The notes under the pieces were generated by a model. That model made no database searches. It was not told where the DNA came from and saw only the letters and a list, made by a program, of their open reading frames with translations. From contig CAWDVA010000003.1 in the NCBI GenBank assembly GCA_963805645.1, positions 27,101 through 91,100 of the forward strand: a DNA stretch of 64,000 nucleotides. Reading direction: 5' to 3'. Every line of letters begins with the position of its first letter. Within the stretch, counting starts at the first letter, position 1. A program made the translations under genes and the position numbers. The DNA comes from CAVXEH01 sp963805645 (GTDB lineage: Bacteria; Chloroflexota; Limnocylindria; QHBO01). Positions 8,779-17,519 of this stretch are shown here, one piece after another.

Positions 8779-9750
8779 ATGAGCATCCTTGACGGCGCGG
8801 CCGTCCTCGTGACCGGCGGTACCGGCTCGTTCGGCAAGCGCTTCATCGGGACGATCCTGCGCGACGCGCCACGAAAGGTGGTCGTATTCAGCCGGGACGA
8901 GCTCAAGCAGTATGAGATGCGCCAGCTCTTCCCGGATGAGCCGCGCCTACGTTTCTTCATCGGCGACGTGCGAGATGCCCGCCGCCTGCATCGGGCCTTC
9001 CACGGCATCGACGTGGTCGTCCACGCCGCCGCGCTGAAGCAGGTTCCCGCCGCGGAGTACAACCCGTTTGAGGCGGTGAAGACGAATATCCACGGCGCCC
9101 AGAACGTCATCGATGCCGCCATCGAGCAGGGCGTCTCCAGGGTCATCGCCCTGAGCACCGACAAGGCCTGCAGCCCGGTCAACCTCTACGGTGCCACGAA
9201 GCTCGTGAGCGACAAGCTGTTCATCAGCGGCAACGCGTATGCGGGCGGGACGAAGACTCGGTTCGCCGTTGTCCGCTACGGCAACGTGGTCGGCAGCCGC
9301 GGCAGCGTTATCCCGCACTTCCGCAAGCTGGCGCCGTCCGGGGTCTTGCCGCTCACCGACGAGCGGATGACTCGCTTCTGGATCACCCTGGATCAGGGGG
9401 TTCAGTTCGTCCGCGACTCGCTGGAACGGATGCACGGGGGCGAGCTGTTCGTTCCCAAGATTCCGAGCATGCGGATGGTGGATCTGGCCGCCGCCATTGC
9501 GCCTGACGCCCGTCTCGAGGTCGTGGGGATCCGCCCGGGCGAGAAGCTGCACGAGGAGATGATCAACGTCAGCGATGCGCGGTCCACGTTGGACATGGGC
9601 GACCACTACGTCATCCAGCCGGAGCTCGAATGGTGGCCTCGCGAAACGCTCGACGGCACCCCGGTACCGGAAGGGTTCCGCTATGCGAGCGACACGAACC
9701 CCCAGTGGCTGACCCCGGACGAACTGCGGGCCATGATCGCCGATGGCTGA
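8779..9750 (+). CDS. pseB: UDP-GlcNAc 4,6-dehydratase (inverting), first step to pseudaminic acid
   Basis: Converts UDP-GlcNAc to UDP-2-acetamido-2,6-dideoxy-beta-L-arabino-hexos-4-ulose with bound NADP, cytosolic. The 323-residue extended SDR has TGGTGSFG at residues 12-19, STDKA with D128/K129, and YxxxK at Y137/K141, matching the catalytic set of FlaA1/PseB (Asp-Lys-Tyr). FSRDELKQYEMR and AALKQVPAAEYNPFEAVKTN are diagnostic of this inverting class. The ATG has GAGGAGG 5-6 bases upstream. The stop overlaps pseC by 8 bases. Confidence 0.95.
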   Translation: MSILDGAAVLVTGGTGSFGKRFIGTILRDAPRKVVVFSRDELKQYEMRQLFPDEPRLRFFIGDVRDARRLHRAFHGIDVVVHAAALKQVPAAEYNPFEAVKTNIHGAQNVIDAAIEQGVSRVIALSTDKACSPVNLYGATKLVSDKLFISGNAYAGGTKTRFAVVRYGNVVGSRGSVIPHFRKLAPSGVLPLTDERMTRFWITLDQGVQFVRDSLERMHGGELFVPKIPSMRMVDLAAAIAPDARLEVVGIRPGEKLHEEMINVSDARSTLDMGDHYVIQPELEWWPRETLDGTPVPEGFRYASDTNPQWLTPDELRAMIADG

Positions 9751-10891
9751 GCATCCCAAGCTCCCGTACGGTCGCCAGTCGATCGACGAGTCCGATGTCG
9801 ACGCGGTCGCGGAAGTTCTGCGGAGCGCCTTCCTGACCACCGGGCCGACCGGTCCGCAGTTCGAGGCTGACCTCTGCGCCGCCACCGGGGCGGCGCGGGC
9901 CATCGCGCTGAGCTCCGGGACGGCTGCCATCCACGCCATGTATGCGGCGGCCGGCATTGGGCCGGGGAGCGAGATCGTCACCTCGCCGCTAACCTTCGCC
10001 GCGACCGCCAACGCTGCGCTGTACCTGGGCGCGGGGATCCGCTTCGCGGATGTCGCGCCCGACACGGGCAACCTGGATCCTGCGGCCGCTGCCGATGCGG
10101 TGACCGAGAACACGAGCGCCGTGGTCGCCATCGACTACGCCGGCCATCCCGCCGACTACGCTGCGCTCCGCCCGCTGGCCGATCGCACCGGGGCGCGGCT
10201 CCTCGCGGATGCGGCCCATTCCCTCGGTGCGGAGCTTGATGGCTGCCGGGTGGGCACGCTCGCCGACGCGAGCGCCCTGAGCTTCCATCCGGTGAAGGCC
10301 ATCACCACTGGCGAGGGCGGTGCGGTGGTCACCAACGACCCCGGGATCGCCGACCGCGCCGCGCGTTTCCGCACGCACGGCATCACGCGGGACCGCGACC
10401 TGATGGAGCTCGACGAAGGGGCCTGGTACTACGAGCAGCTCGACCTCGGCTACAACTACCGGCTCACGGACATGCAGGCCGCCCTGGGTTCGAGCCAGCT
10501 GCGCCGCCTGGACGCGTTCATCGCCCGCCGCCGCGCCATCGCGGCCCGCTACGACGATGCGCTCGCGTCGGTCGGGGGACTGGAGCTGCCTGCCGTGCGG
10601 GCGGGCGTCGAGCCGGCGTGGCACCTGTACGTGGTGCGCGTTCGCGACGCGTCCCGTCGGCGGCCGTTCTTCGACCGGTTGCGGGCGCTGGGCCTGGGCG
10701 TGCAGGTCCACTACGTCCCGGTCTACTGGCATCCGTACTACCGCGATCTCGGCTACCGGCGCGGGCTCTGCCCTGTGGCGGAGGATTTCTACGAGCGCGC
10801 GGTCTCCCTCCCGGTCTTCCCGGGCATGAGCGACAACGACCTGGACTCGTCCATCGAGCGGGTGCTCCAAGCCGCGGCCGACACGCTGTAG
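9743..10891 (+). CDS. pseC: UDP-4-amino-4,6-dideoxy-N-acetyl-beta-L-altrosamine transaminase
   Basis: PLP-dependent sugar aminotransferase (DegT/DnrJ/EryC1 family, 382 residues), adding the C4 amino group to the PseB product. PLP lysine is K185 in SFHPVKAITTGEGG; SSGTAAIHA binds the phosphate; YNYRLTDMQAALGSSQL is the usual dimer/substrate segment, and VQVHYVPVYWHPYY near the C-terminus is typical of PseC. Position between pseB and the cytidylyltransferase supports the assignment over other sugar transaminases. Confidence 0.93.
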   Translation: MAEHPKLPYGRQSIDESDVDAVAEVLRSAFLTTGPTGPQFEADLCAATGAARAIALSSGTAAIHAMYAAAGIGPGSEIVTSPLTFAATANAALYLGAGIRFADVAPDTGNLDPAAAADAVTENTSAVVAIDYAGHPADYAALRPLADRTGARLLADAAHSLGAELDGCRVGTLADASALSFHPVKAITTGEGGAVVTNDPGIADRAARFRTHGITRDRDLMELDEGAWYYEQLDLGYNYRLTDMQAALGSSQLRRLDAFIARRRAIAARYDDALASVGGLELPAVRAGVEPAWHLYVVRVRDASRRRPFFDRLRALGLGVQVHYVPVYWHPYYRDLGYRRGLCPVAEDFYERAVSLPVFPGMSDNDLDSSIERVLQAAADTL

Positions 10892-10897
10892 GCGGTC

Positions 10898-11635
10898 ATG
10901 CCTAGGATCGTCGCCATCCTCCAGGCGCGGATGGGCTCGACGCGCCTGCCGGGGAAGGTGCTCCTGCCGCTCGCCGGCCGGCCGATGGTCCTGTGGGTGG
11001 TCGACCGTGCCCGCCGGATCGCGGGCGTCGACGAGGTTCGTGCCGCCATTCCCGACCTGGCAGAGGATGACGGGCTGCTCGGCGTGCTGGAGGCCGATGG
11101 CGTCCCCGTCACGCGGGGTCCTTCAGACGACGTCCTTCACCGCTACGTGATGGCCGCCGATGCCTCAGACGCTGATGTCATCGTCCGCATCACGGCCGAT
11201 TGTCCCCTGTTGAGCCCGCGCGTCTCGTCCGAGGTTCTCCGGGCCTTCGGAGAAGGGGCGTGGGACTACGCCTCCAACACGCTTGACCGCACCTGGCCGC
11301 GCGGGCTCGATACGGAGGTGGTTCGAGCGGACCTCCTCCGCGAGCTGGACCGAGGTTCCCGGTCGCCGGGCGAGCGCGAGCATGTCACGGCGGCCGTATG
11401 GCGGCACCCGGATGACTTCCGGCTGCGATCCGTCCGGGGCCCCGAGGATCACAGCGACCTGCGGTGGACCGTGGACACCGAGCGGGACCTGGCGCTGATC
11501 GAACGCATCTACGCGGCGCTTGCCGGGGATTCGGACGGCCATTTCGAGGTGGACGACGTCCTCGCCCTGCTGGACCGCGAGCCCGGGCTACGGCAGATGA
11601 ATGCGGACGTGCCACAGAAGACGGTCGAGGCGTGA
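10898..11635 (+). CDS. SpsF/PseF-like CMP-nonulosonate cytidylyltransferase
   Basis: A 245-residue nucleotidyltransferase starting VAILQARMGSTRLPGKVL, the signature of the SpsF/cytidylyltransferase group (COG1861-like), with RGPSDDVLHRY and VIVRITADCPLLSP for metal and nucleotide binding. In this operon it should activate pseudaminic acid with CTP, giving CMP-Pse and pyrophosphate. It is the PseF-equivalent but is closer to SpsF than to the KdsB-like PseF of Campylobacter, so I leave the symbol empty. The stop overlaps the GTG start of pseG. Confidence 0.8.
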   Translation: MPRIVAILQARMGSTRLPGKVLLPLAGRPMVLWVVDRARRIAGVDEVRAAIPDLAEDDGLLGVLEADGVPVTRGPSDDVLHRYVMAADASDADVIVRITADCPLLSPRVSSEVLRAFGEGAWDYASNTLDRTWPRGLDTEVVRADLLRELDRGSRSPGEREHVTAAVWRHPDDFRLRSVRGPEDHSDLRWTVDTERDLALIERIYAALAGDSDGHFEVDDVLALLDREPGLRQMNADVPQKTVEA

Positions 11636-13114
11636 GGGTTCTCCTGCGCGCCGATGCCTCAACGGCGGTTGGCACCGGTCATGCCATGCGTTGCCTGGCG
11701 CTGGGGCAGGCGCTTCGCGACACCGGCGCAGAGGTGACGCTGGCCTCCATCGAGCTGCCCGCGCCCATCAGCGCCCGGTTCGAGGAGGAAGCGATCGAGT
11801 GTCGGACGCTCTCCGCACCGGCAGCTGGATCGGCCGAGGATGCGCACGCTGTACGTGCGCTGGCGTCGGCGATCGGCGCGGACTGGCTGGTGGCCGATGG
11901 CTACCGCTTCACTCCGGACTACATCACCGCCCTGGAAGGGCCTTGGCGACGCCTCGTGGTGGACGATCTCGGCGGTAAGCCGCCGGCGGTCGACTGCCTT
12001 CTCAACGGCAACGCCTATGCAACGCCAGGGCTGTACAGCGGGGGATCGACGGAATGCGAACTTCTGCTCGGACCGCGGTTCGCGCCCCTGCGGCGGGAGT
12101 TCGCGATCGTTCCGGCTCGCCCGCCAACCGGTGAGCTGCGACGCGTCGTCATCAGCCTCGGTGGCGCGGATCCGGACAATGTCACGCTGCGGGTCATGGA
12201 GGCGCTCCGCGGGCTGGACGCCGACGTGCGGGTGGTCATCGGGGCCAGCCACGCCGATCCACCGGCGATCCGTTCGGCAGCGGTCCGGCTCAGCCAGGAG
12301 GTGCTGGTCGACGTCGGTGCGATGGCGGCGCTGCTCGCGGAGACGGACCTCGTCATCGGTGCGGGCGGCACGAGCGCGCTGGAGTACGCGCGGTGCGGCG
12401 TGCCCGCCATCCTCGTGGTCCTCGCCGCGAACCAGGCGCGGGTGGTTCCGGCCCTGGCAGCCGCGGGGACCGCCGTGGACGCCGGGGCGCCCGATGGAGG
12501 GCTGGAGTCGCGGCTGCGATCGGCGGTCGACGCGCTGGTCGCCGACCGGGCGGCCCGTGCCGCTATGGCCGAACGCGGACAACACCTCGTCGATGGACGG
12601 GGAGCCGCCCGGGTTGCCAGGGTGATAGCTGCTCCGCCGCTCGGGCTCCGCCCCGCCATCCCGGCGGACGCCGGACTGCTCCTGGCCTGGGCGAACGACG
12701 CCGATGTCCGAGCCGCCTCGTTCCGCCCGGCCGCCGATCGCCCCGGAGGAGCATGCCGCCTGGCTCGCCTCGCGACTCGCCGACCCTGGCGTGCGCATCT
12801 GGGTGGCCGAGGCCGGGAGGATCCCCATCGGCGTGGCACGCTTCGAACGGTCCGGCGATCGTGCCGTCATCTCGGTCTCGCTGGCGCCCGACCGGCGGGG
12901 CGAGGGCTGGGGCGCTCGCCTGATTGGCATGGCCAGCCGGAGGCTCTTCCACGAGCTGTCGGTGACCGGGATCGACGCCTGGACGCGGGCCGATAACCGG
13001 GCGTCGGCAGCTGCCTTCGGTGCGGCCGGCTACTCGGCTCGCAGCGCGAAGCCACCGCCGGGGGCACCGAACGACGCTCGGCTTCTGTCGATCGAACGCG
13101 GGGAAGGGGCATAA
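11632..13114 (+). CDS. pseG: PseG hydrolase fused to PseH-type acetyltransferase, frame-broken
   Basis: Residues 1 to about 340 are PseG, the GT-B-like hydrolase that removes UDP from UDP-2,4-diacetamido-trideoxy-altropyranose: LLRADASTAVGTGHAMRCL with the catalytic-histidine segment, VVDDLGGKPPAVDCLLN, VISLGGADPDNVT and GAGGTSALEYARCGVPAI. A GNAT domain follows without a stop (LRPAIPADAGLLLAWANDADV), then continues in the next frame with RPPIAPEEHAAWLASRLADP and the acetyl-CoA loop PDRRGEGWGARLIG, ending at 13114. One extra base around 12720-12740 explains the shift. PseH acetylates the C4 amine just before PseG acts, so a fusion is logical. If the break is real, PseH would be lost. Confidence 0.85.
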
Positions 13115-13115
13115 T
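13110..13115 (+). promoter_or_regulatory. -10 element for leaderless pseI transcript
   Basis: CATAAT lies 7 bases before the pseI ATG and overlaps the end of the pseG/H gene. This distance places transcription start at or next to the start codon; no Shine-Dalgarno is present. The same layout recurs in this window. Confidence 0.5.
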
Positions 13116-13122
13116 CGGCGCG

Positions 13123-14205
13123 ATGGAGATCTCAGGACGCCGCATCGGCCCGGGTGCCCGTGTCTACGTGATCGCCGAGCTGTCGGCCAACCATGGACAG
13201 GACATGGACGAGGCGATCCGGCTGGTGCGCGCGGCTGCGGCCGCCGGTGCCGATGCCGTCAAGCTCCAGACCTACACGCCCGACACCATCACCATCGACA
13301 GCGACGCCGAGTGGTTCCGGATCCAGTCGGGGACTGCGTGGGACGGACGCACCCTGCACGACCTGTATGCGGAGGCCTACACGCCCTGGGAGTGGCATGC
13401 CCGTCTGCAGGGCGAGGCGCGCGAGCACGGCATGGTGCTCTTCTCGTCGCCGTTCGACCTCACGGCCGTCGACTTCCTCGAGGACCTGGGAGTTCCCGCG
13501 TACAAGATCGCCTCGTTCGAAATCGTCGACGTCGGCCTCGTGGAGCGTGTTGCGCGGACCGGCAAGCCCATGATCATGTCGACCGGGATGGCCACCCTGG
13601 CGGAGATCACCGAGGCGGTGGACGTAGCGCGGGCATCCGGCGCGACGGACCTGGTTCTCCTCAAGTGCACGAGCGCGTACCCGGCGCCCCCGGAGGAGGC
13701 CAACCTCCGCACCATCCCGCATATGGCCGCTGCGTTCGGGGTGCCGGTGGGACTCTCGGACCACACGCTGGGCATCGGCGTGCCGGTGACAGCCGTCGCG
13801 CTCGGTGCGGTCATGATCGAGAAGCACTTCACGCTGTCGCGGGCTGTTCCCGGCCCGGACTCGGGCTTCTCGCTGGAGCCGGAGGAGTTCGCCGCCATGG
13901 TGCGGCAGGTACGCGTAGCGGAGCAAGCGCTCGGCGTCGTCTCCTACGCGCCGACCGAGCGCGAGGTGCGGAGCCGTGCACTGCGTCGATCCCTCTTCAG
14001 CGTCGCGGACATCCGCGCGGGTGAACCGTTCACGGCTGCCAACGTCCGCAGCATCCGGCCCGGCCACGGTCTGCACACGCGGTTCCTGCCAGAGGTGCTC
14101 GAGCGCATCGCTGCGGCCGACATCCCGCGGGGCACGCCCATCGCCTGGGACCTGGTCGGGGATTCACGGAGTCGTGCGATCGAGCCCGGCCCCGAGGGCG
14201 ACTAG
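13123..14205 (+). CDS. pseI: Pseudaminic acid synthase
   Basis: Condenses 2,4-diacetamido-2,4,6-trideoxy-L-altrose with PEP. The 360-residue protein has an N-terminal NeuB-type TIM barrel (VYVIAELSANHGQDMDEAIR, ADAVKLQTYTPDT, FSSPFDLTAVDFLEDL, KCTSAYPAPPEEANL, GLSDHTLG, IEKHFTLSR) and a C-terminal SAF/antifreeze-like domain from about residue 285 (RSLFSVADIRAGEPFT). The DLTAVDFL and PDSGFSL variants match PseI rather than sialic acid NeuB. Its TAG stop sits in a CTAG palindrome that is also the stop of the opposing ppa gene. Confidence 0.93.
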   Translation: MEISGRRIGPGARVYVIAELSANHGQDMDEAIRLVRAAAAAGADAVKLQTYTPDTITIDSDAEWFRIQSGTAWDGRTLHDLYAEAYTPWEWHARLQGEAREHGMVLFSSPFDLTAVDFLEDLGVPAYKIASFEIVDVGLVERVARTGKPMIMSTGMATLAEITEAVDVARASGATDLVLLKCTSAYPAPPEEANLRTIPHMAAAFGVPVGLSDHTLGIGVPVTAVALGAVMIEKHFTLSRAVPGPDSGFSLEPEEFAAMVRQVRVAEQALGVVSYAPTEREVRSRALRRSLFSVADIRAGEPFTAANVRSIRPGHGLHTRFLPEVLERIAAADIPRGTPIAWDLVGDSRSRAIEPGPEGD

Positions 14206-14744
14206 CGCCAGGTTCCCGGCTCGGTCTCCTGTTGACCTGCGTCTGCCGCCCGAGTCCCCGCAGTCACCGCACGGCGGATGATCTCCCAGGCCGCATCGGC
14301 GTCCAGCCATCCGCGGACCTCGACGGCACGCCCTTCCAGCTCCTTGTAGATGTCGAAGAAGTGCTCGATCTCCCGCAGGCGGTGCGGCGAGAGATCCTCG
14401 AGGGTGTGCGTCTCGTCCCAGCGCGGGTCATCGTGGGCCACCGCCAGGATCTTGTAGTCGTGCCCCTTGTCATCGGTCATGTCCAGGACGCCCACGGGGC
14501 GTGCTCGGACCACGCAACCGGGGAAGGTGGGCTCGCTGATTACCACCAGGACGTCGAGCGGGTCCCCGTCGTCGGCGAGAGTCCCCTCCAGAAAGCCGTA
14601 GTCGCCCGGGTAGTGGACGCTCGAGTACAGGACGCGGTCCAGGACGAACCGGTGGCGCGCGTGGTCGAACTCGTACTTGTTACGGCTCCCGGAGGGAATC
14701 TCCACGGTCACTTCAACAGGATCGTGCGCTGGCGAGCCGGTCAT
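14202..14744 (-). CDS. ppa: Inorganic pyrophosphatase (family I)
   Basis: Hydrolyses pyrophosphate in the cytosol with Mg2+. The 180-residue protein has the family motifs EIPSGSRNKYEFD, YPGDYGFLEGTLADDGDPLDVLV (the D-D-D metal site) and DDKGHDYKILAV. The start is ATG 14744, since a -10 element lies 6 bases upstream and family homology begins there; longer in-frame sequence upstream is Pro/Gly-rich and unrelated. It converges on pseI with a shared 4-base stop palindrome. It can pull the PseF, RmlA and other nucleotidyltransferase reactions forward, though it is a general housekeeping enzyme. Confidence 0.95.
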   Translation of the reverse strand: MTGSPAHDPVEVTVEIPSGSRNKYEFDHARHRFVLDRVLYSSVHYPGDYGFLEGTLADDGDPLDVLVVISEPTFPGCVVRARPVGVLDMTDDKGHDYKILAVAHDDPRWDETHTLEDLSPHRLREIEHFFDIYKELEGRAVEVRGWLDADAAWEIIRRAVTAGTRAADAGQQETEPGTWR

Positions 14745-14750
14745 GGCCTG

Positions 14751-14756
14751 AGTATG
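14751..14756 (-). promoter_or_regulatory. -10 element for leaderless ppa transcript
   Basis: On the minus strand CATACT is followed by six bases (CAGGCC) and the ppa ATG, with no Shine-Dalgarno. Fits a leaderless transcript. Confidence 0.5.
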
Positions 14757-14903
14757 GCGTCCTGGTCCTGTTCCTGCCCGGTACGAATGGCAGTCGACGC
14801 CGATCCTTGACTGCGCCCTATACTTCACCCCCGGGCCCGCTGGGCACGCGGGCCCGGCGGCTGTGCGCGGTCGCCTCGCAGACCCCAGGGGTGGAGGTTC
14901 GTC

Positions 14904-15569
14904 TTGGAGCAGACCTCGCGGTCGCAGTTGGCCGCCGCCGCTCATTCGCAATCGCGAACGGGCTATCAGTACGGGAAGCGCGTCGTCGACATCCTCGGCG
15001 CAGCCATCCTGCTGGTCGTCCTCTCGCCCGTGATGTTGGCTATTGCGCTGGCCACCTGGATCGACTCCGGTCCTCCCATCATCTACCGGTCACAGCGCCT
15101 CGGGCGGTACGGGGATCCGATCGTGGTCCTGAAGTTTCGGACCATGCGAGACGGCAGCCACCACCACCTGGCCGAACTGCTTACCGCTAATGAGGAGAGG
15201 CGCCTCGAGTACGAGGTGAACCGCAAGCTTCGCGACGATCCCCGAAAGACCAGGGTGGGCTCGTTCCTGCGCCGCTCGTCGTTGGACGAGCTGCCGCAGA
15301 TGTGGAACGTCCTGCGTGGGGAGATGAGCCTGATCGGACCACGGCCGTACTTCCCCGACGAGCTGCTCGGCCGCCCGGAATCCATCGAGCTGTTGAGCGT
15401 TCGGCCCGGAATCACCGGACTCTGGCAGGTGAACGGGCGTTCCGACAGGACCTTCGAAGAACGACTTTCCCTCGAGCTCCGCTACGTACGCCGGCGGAGC
15501 CTGACGCTCGACTTCAAGATCCTGATCTTGACCGTTCGGGCAGTTCTCACCGGCCGAGGCGCGTACTGA
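14904..15569 (+). CDS. Polyprenyl-phosphate sugar-1-phosphate transferase (initiating)
   Basis: Small monotopic phosphoglycosyl transferase (221 residues), which attaches the first sugar-phosphate to undecaprenyl phosphate. One N-terminal hydrophobic reentrant segment (VVDILGAAILLVVLSPVMLAIALA), then KFRTMRDG, the catalytic region SFLRRSSLDELPQMWNVLRG, MSLIGPRPYFPDE and the family end RPGITGLWQVNGR. TTG start at 14904 is chosen because GGAGG ends seven bases before it; no ATG fits. It starts the plus-strand block that continues with rml genes, so the first sugar of the rhamnose-containing glycan is probably set here. Confidence 0.92.
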   Translation: MEQTSRSQLAAAAHSQSRTGYQYGKRVVDILGAAILLVVLSPVMLAIALATWIDSGPPIIYRSQRLGRYGDPIVVLKFRTMRDGSHHHLAELLTANEERRLEYEVNRKLRDDPRKTRVGSFLRRSSLDELPQMWNVLRGEMSLIGPRPYFPDELLGRPESIELLSVRPGITGLWQVNGRSDRTFEERLSLELRYVRRRSLTLDFKILILTVRAVLTGRGAY

Positions 15570-15703
15570 TTTCCGCTCAGGTACTCGGGGGCACGTAGCA
15601 GCAATCCCTCCCGCGGAGAGTTTCTTGCCGTGTGATGCACACGGGTCTCACGGTATCTTTGGCACGGCAGCCATCGTCAACGCGTATACGGACTGGAGGG
15701 CGA

Positions 15704-16474
15704 ATGCCGCTGAAAGGCGTGGTTCTGGCGGGGGGCAGCGGGTCGCGGCTCTTTCCCCTGACACTCGTCACAAACAAGCATCTGCTCCCGGTCTACGATC
15801 GGCCGATGATCTTCTACCCACTCCAGACACTGAAGGAGATGGGGTGCCGAGAGGTCATGGTCGTCGTTGGGGGGCGCTCCGTCGGGGATATCCTGGAACT
15901 GCTCCATGACGGCTCCGAGTTCGGTTTGAGCCTCACGTACCGATACCAGCGCGGCGCGCTGGGTATCGCTCACGCGATCGGCCTCGCTCGGGAGTTCGCC
16001 GACGGCGACCCGATCGCCATCGTGCTCGGCGACAACATCCTGAACGGCTCGCTGGCCGAGTTCGCTGCGCAGTTCGAGGCCGGTTCTCCAGAGGCGGGCG
16101 CGGTGCTGAAAGAGGTCCCCGATCCGCATCGGTTCGGCGTGGCCGAATTCGGGCCGGACGGCCGGATCGTGCGTTTCGAAGAGAAGCCTGCCGAGCCAAA
16201 GAGCAATCTGATCCCCATTGGCGTGTACCTCTTCCGCCCGAGCGTCTTTGAGGTGATCGCACGGCTGAAGCCATCCGCGCGGGGTGAGTTCGAGATCACC
16301 GACCTACTGAACCACTACTTGGAGATGGCCTCGCTCATTCACACCGTCTTTGAGGGGGAATGGCAGGACGCGGGCACCATCGAGTCCCTCCTTGAGGCCA
16401 ATGGCTTCGCCGCCCAGTTCGCGGGCGGCCAGCCGGTGAGCACCGGGCACGACGTGGCCGAGGTGGAGGCGTGA
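15704..16474 (+). CDS. rmlA: Glucose-1-phosphate thymidylyltransferase
   Basis: First step of dTDP-L-rhamnose synthesis: dTTP plus glucose-1-phosphate gives dTDP-glucose. The 256-residue protein has GVVLAGGSGSRLFPLT, the nucleotide loop, NKHLLPVYDRPMIFYPL, VLGDNI with the metal-binding aspartate, and EFEITDLLN. It is shorter than the usual ~290 residues, lacking the C-terminal helical extension of RmlA-long. The ATG has GGAGGG 7 bases upstream. Stop overlaps the rmlB start by GTGA. The 134-base gap upstream holds a short GTGTG-ATG-CACAC inverted repeat of uncertain meaning. Confidence 0.94.
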   Translation: MPLKGVVLAGGSGSRLFPLTLVTNKHLLPVYDRPMIFYPLQTLKEMGCREVMVVVGGRSVGDILELLHDGSEFGLSLTYRYQRGALGIAHAIGLAREFADGDPIAIVLGDNILNGSLAEFAAQFEAGSPEAGAVLKEVPDPHRFGVAEFGPDGRIVRFEEKPAEPKSNLIPIGVYLFRPSVFEVIARLKPSARGEFEITDLLNHYLEMASLIHTVFEGEWQDAGTIESLLEANGFAAQFAGGQPVSTGHDVAEVEA

Positions 16475-17517
16475 CTGGCTCGCGTGACGCGCCCCCGCGT
16501 CTGCTGGTGACGGGTGGCGCCGGGTTCATCGGCTCCACCTTCGCGCGACGCGTGCTCAGCAGGAACACCGAGGCGCACGTCACAGTCCTCGACAAGCTGA
16601 CCTACGCCGGCAACCCGGCCAATCTCGCAGACCTGAAGAGTGATCCGCGCTTCAGGTTCGTTCGCGGCGACATCAATGACGCCGCGCTCGTGGACGAGCT
16701 CGCAGCGGACGTCGACGCCACCGTGAACTTCGCGGCCGAGTCCCACGTGGACCGGAGCATCGAGTCTCCGGACGCCTTCATCCAGACCGATGTCCACGGT
16801 ACCTTCGTGCTCTTGGAGGCGGCTCGTCGTCACCGTCACGGGCGCTACCTGCAGGTCAGCACGGACGAGGTCTACGGCGACGTACCCGAGGGCTCCTCGA
16901 ACGAAGGCGCTCCGCTCAGTCCGCGCAGTCCGTATTCGGCGAGCAAGGCGGCTGCGGACCTGCTTGTCCAGGCCTACCACGTCACATATGGGCTGCACGT
17001 GAACATCACGCGGGCGTCCAACAACTTCGGTCCCTATCAGTATCCGGAGAAGGTCATTCCGCTCTTCGTTACGAACGCGCTCGACAACGAGCCGTTGCCT
17101 CTGTATGGCGACGGGCTGCAAATCCGCGATTGGCTGTATGTCGACGATCACTGCGACGCCATCCTCACGGTGCTCGCGCGGGGCGAGCCGGGCGAGATCT
17201 ACAACGTCGGAGGCGGGAACGAGCTCACGAACCTGGAGCTGACGCGGCAGATACTGGGGCTCTTAGACCGGCCGATGTCGCTCGTGCGCAGCGTCCCGGA
17301 CCGACCAGGTCATGACCGCCGATACTCGGTCGACAGCGCCAAGCTCCGTGCTCTCGGCTGGGGCCCAGCCCACTCGTTCATGGATGCGCTGTCGGCGACC
17401 GTGGAGTGGTATCGCCAACGCAATGACTGGTGGCGTCCGCTGAAGAGCGGTGACTACTTGGACTACTATCGCAGGCAGTACGGGGATCGACTCGCGGCGA
17501 GCGCCGCGGTGGAGTAG
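16471..17517 (+). CDS. rmlB: dTDP-glucose 4,6-dehydratase
   Basis: Extended SDR of 348 residues that forms dTDP-4-keto-6-deoxyglucose. TGGAGFIGSTFARRVL binds NAD; AESHVDRSI, QVSTDEVYGD (catalytic Thr-Asp-Glu) and YSASKAAADLLV (Tyr/Lys) are all present, as is NNFGPYQYPEKVIPLF. GTG start is coupled to rmlA. Length and motifs are those of a working enzyme. Confidence 0.96.
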   Translation: MTGSRDAPPRLLVTGGAGFIGSTFARRVLSRNTEAHVTVLDKLTYAGNPANLADLKSDPRFRFVRGDINDAALVDELAADVDATVNFAAESHVDRSIESPDAFIQTDVHGTFVLLEAARRHRHGRYLQVSTDEVYGDVPEGSSNEGAPLSPRSPYSASKAAADLLVQAYHVTYGLHVNITRASNNFGPYQYPEKVIPLFVTNALDNEPLPLYGDGLQIRDWLYVDDHCDAILTVLARGEPGEIYNVGGGNELTNLELTRQILGLLDRPMSLVRSVPDRPGHDRRYSVDSAKLRALGWGPAHSFMDALSATVEWYRQRNDWWRPLKSGDYLDYYRRQYGDRLAASAAVE

Positions 17518-17519
17518 GC

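Noticed and set aside
15630..15642. GTGTG-ATG-CACAC inverted repeat before rmlA
   Set aside because: Short arms and no promoter element at a matching distance; could be chance.
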